Source of the DNA: JBDTMC01 sp039934475
GTDB lineage: Bacteria; Acidobacteriota; Terriglobia; Bryobacterales; Bryobacteraceae
Assembly (NCBI GenBank): GCA_039934475.1
Contig: JBDTMC010000459.1
Span: 1-6,313 of the forward strand
DNA: 6,313 bases
Direction: 5' to 3'
The notes under the pieces are model-generated. The model saw only the letters and a list, made by a program, of their open reading frames with translations, did not search any database and was not told the DNA's origin. Below are positions 5,572 through 6,313 of this stretch, one piece after another. Both the position numbers and the translations under genes were made by a program. Position 1 is the stretch's first letter; each line of letters starts with the position of its first letter.

Positions 5572-6225
5572 ATGCGTCACGTATTCGTAGAGACCAACTG
5601 GGTAGTGGCGTATTCGGCACCGGCACACCAGCAGGTGCCCGCTGCGGCGAAACTGATCGCCGATGCCACGGATGGACAACTTAAATTGTATTTGCCGGCG
5701 CCGTGCCTGACTGAAGCGCGCCATCCTCTTCGGACGAAATATCAGCCCCGGACTACAGCCGACTCACTTCGCCGCTACCTGGGCTGGGCGACGCGCGAAG
5801 GAAGAGTAAACGATGATTCCGCCGGAATCGTTCGTGCGGTGTTGGATCAGTATGAGGCTTCGGTTTCTGCCGAACTGGATGAAGTAGACGAGCGCTTGGC
5901 AACAATCGCGCGTCATTCCGGAATCGAGGTTTTCGCACTATCGGAAGCGATGCTGGCGAGGGCTGTCGAATTGTCCACGATAAATCTAGACCTGAAGCCA
6001 TTCGATCAAGCCATCCTTGCGGCTGTGCTTGTAAGAGCCGAACAGTTGCGCGATCTAGGCGCAGATGACGTAGTGTTTTGCGAACTTGACGGCGATCTGC
6101 AGCCTTGGGACAAGAACGGCAGAGCGAAGCATCCGCTTACGGGCCTCTACGACTCTGCCCATCTATGGGTATATGGAGACTTTGCGATGCAATCGCCAGT
6201 CAAACGTCCAACCTCCCCCGAATAG
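5572..6225 (+). CDS. PIN-domain protein, 217 aa (putative ribonuclease)
   Basis: The start is ATG 5572, one base after the upstream TAG; the frame is open further upstream but that part is antisense-like shadow of the nuclease gene in another frame. The N-terminus MRHVFVETNWVVAY is a PIN first strand with Glu7 where Asp is usual. Other likely metal ligands are Glu48 (CLTEAR), Asp145 (LKPFDQAILAA) and Asp173/Asp175 (FCELDGDLQPWD), in the order and spacing of the PIN fold. At 217 aa it is longer than the 130-140 aa of typical VapC toxins; the excess is a charged helical insert (about 60-115) and a tail after 180. PIN proteins are metal-dependent RNases, often toxins or RNA-processing enzymes (family knowledge). 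No small antitoxin gene is visible next to it; its only partner is the PD-(D/E)XK-like protein. No SD is seen, consistent with translational coupling. Confidence 0.8.
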   Translation: MRHVFVETNWVVAYSAPAHQQVPAAAKLIADATDGQLKLYLPAPCLTEARHPLRTKYQPRTTADSLRRYLGWATREGRVNDDSAGIVRAVLDQYEASVSAELDEVDERLATIARHSGIEVFALSEAMLARAVELSTINLDLKPFDQAILAAVLVRAEQLRDLGADDVVFCELDGDLQPWDKNGRAKHPLTGLYDSAHLWVYGDFAMQSPVKRPTSPE

Positions 6226-6313
6226 CGCGTGATACGGTCGGAATGGGTGATCGCGGCTCAGCATATTCCAATCCAACGATGAGCCTGAAAGTTGAAAAAT
6301 CTAGTGCTCACCC
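6226..6313. other. Right-edge intergenic sequence
   Basis: There are 88 bases with no recognised feature. An ATG at 6279 opens a frame to the edge (MSLKVEKSSAHP) but without an SD, so it cannot be called a gene. Confidence 0.4.

Noticed and set aside
6245..6313. GGGTGA ... TCACCC inverted repeat at the right edge
   Set aside because: The arms are only 6 bp, 57 nt apart, and one lies at the window border; expected by chance.

Overview
The window is GC-rich bacterial chromosomal DNA (by eye 55-60% GC) with tightly packed genes. The envelope proteins are typical of a diderm: a PpiD-type periplasmic folding factor, an exported type II asparaginase and an exported ABM-fold protein. From memory of protein families, the mix (PpiD+DedA, PIN proteins starting 'VFVETNWVV', a 'LKSYM..VGLLVTPERLRIYRD' nuclease-like protein) looks like Acidobacteriota (Solibacter/Bryobacter-like). 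That placement is an impression and rests on no marker gene.

Layout. (1) 1-324, minus strand: a type II toxin-antitoxin operon. A 72-aa ribbon-helix-helix antitoxin is followed, through an ATGA overlap, by the first 36 codons of a PIN-domain toxin that runs off the left edge. (2) 325-604: a gene-free spacer with a good extended -10 promoter reading right. (3) 605-3199, plus strand: a two-gene envelope operon, PpiD-like peptidyl-prolyl isomerase then DedA-family membrane protein, 6 nt apart. (4) 3196-4648, minus strand: an exported ABM-domain protein with a TTG start and perfect Shine-Dalgarno, then an exported L-asparaginase. The asparaginase and dedA stop codons overlap tail to tail. (5) 4649-5114: a non-coding and decayed stretch containing a diverged, frameshifted copy of the dedA 3' end. 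(6) 5115-6225, plus strand: a two-gene unit, a small protein with a PD-(D/E)XK nuclease signature followed one base later by a 217-aa PIN-domain protein. (7) 6226-6313: too short to interpret.

Most notable points. The asparaginase/ABM pair lies between two direct copies of the dedA 3' end, about 82% identical by hand alignment over about 103 nt, which suggests an old insertion or duplication. The dedA relic runs in the same frame into the PD-(D/E)XK gene, separated from it by one TAA codon, so that gene may have lost its N-terminus. The PD-(D/E)XK + PIN pair is the best candidate here for an undescribed two-nuclease module. PIN proteins occur at both ends of the window, so the conserved envelope genes are bracketed by accessory nuclease/TA material.
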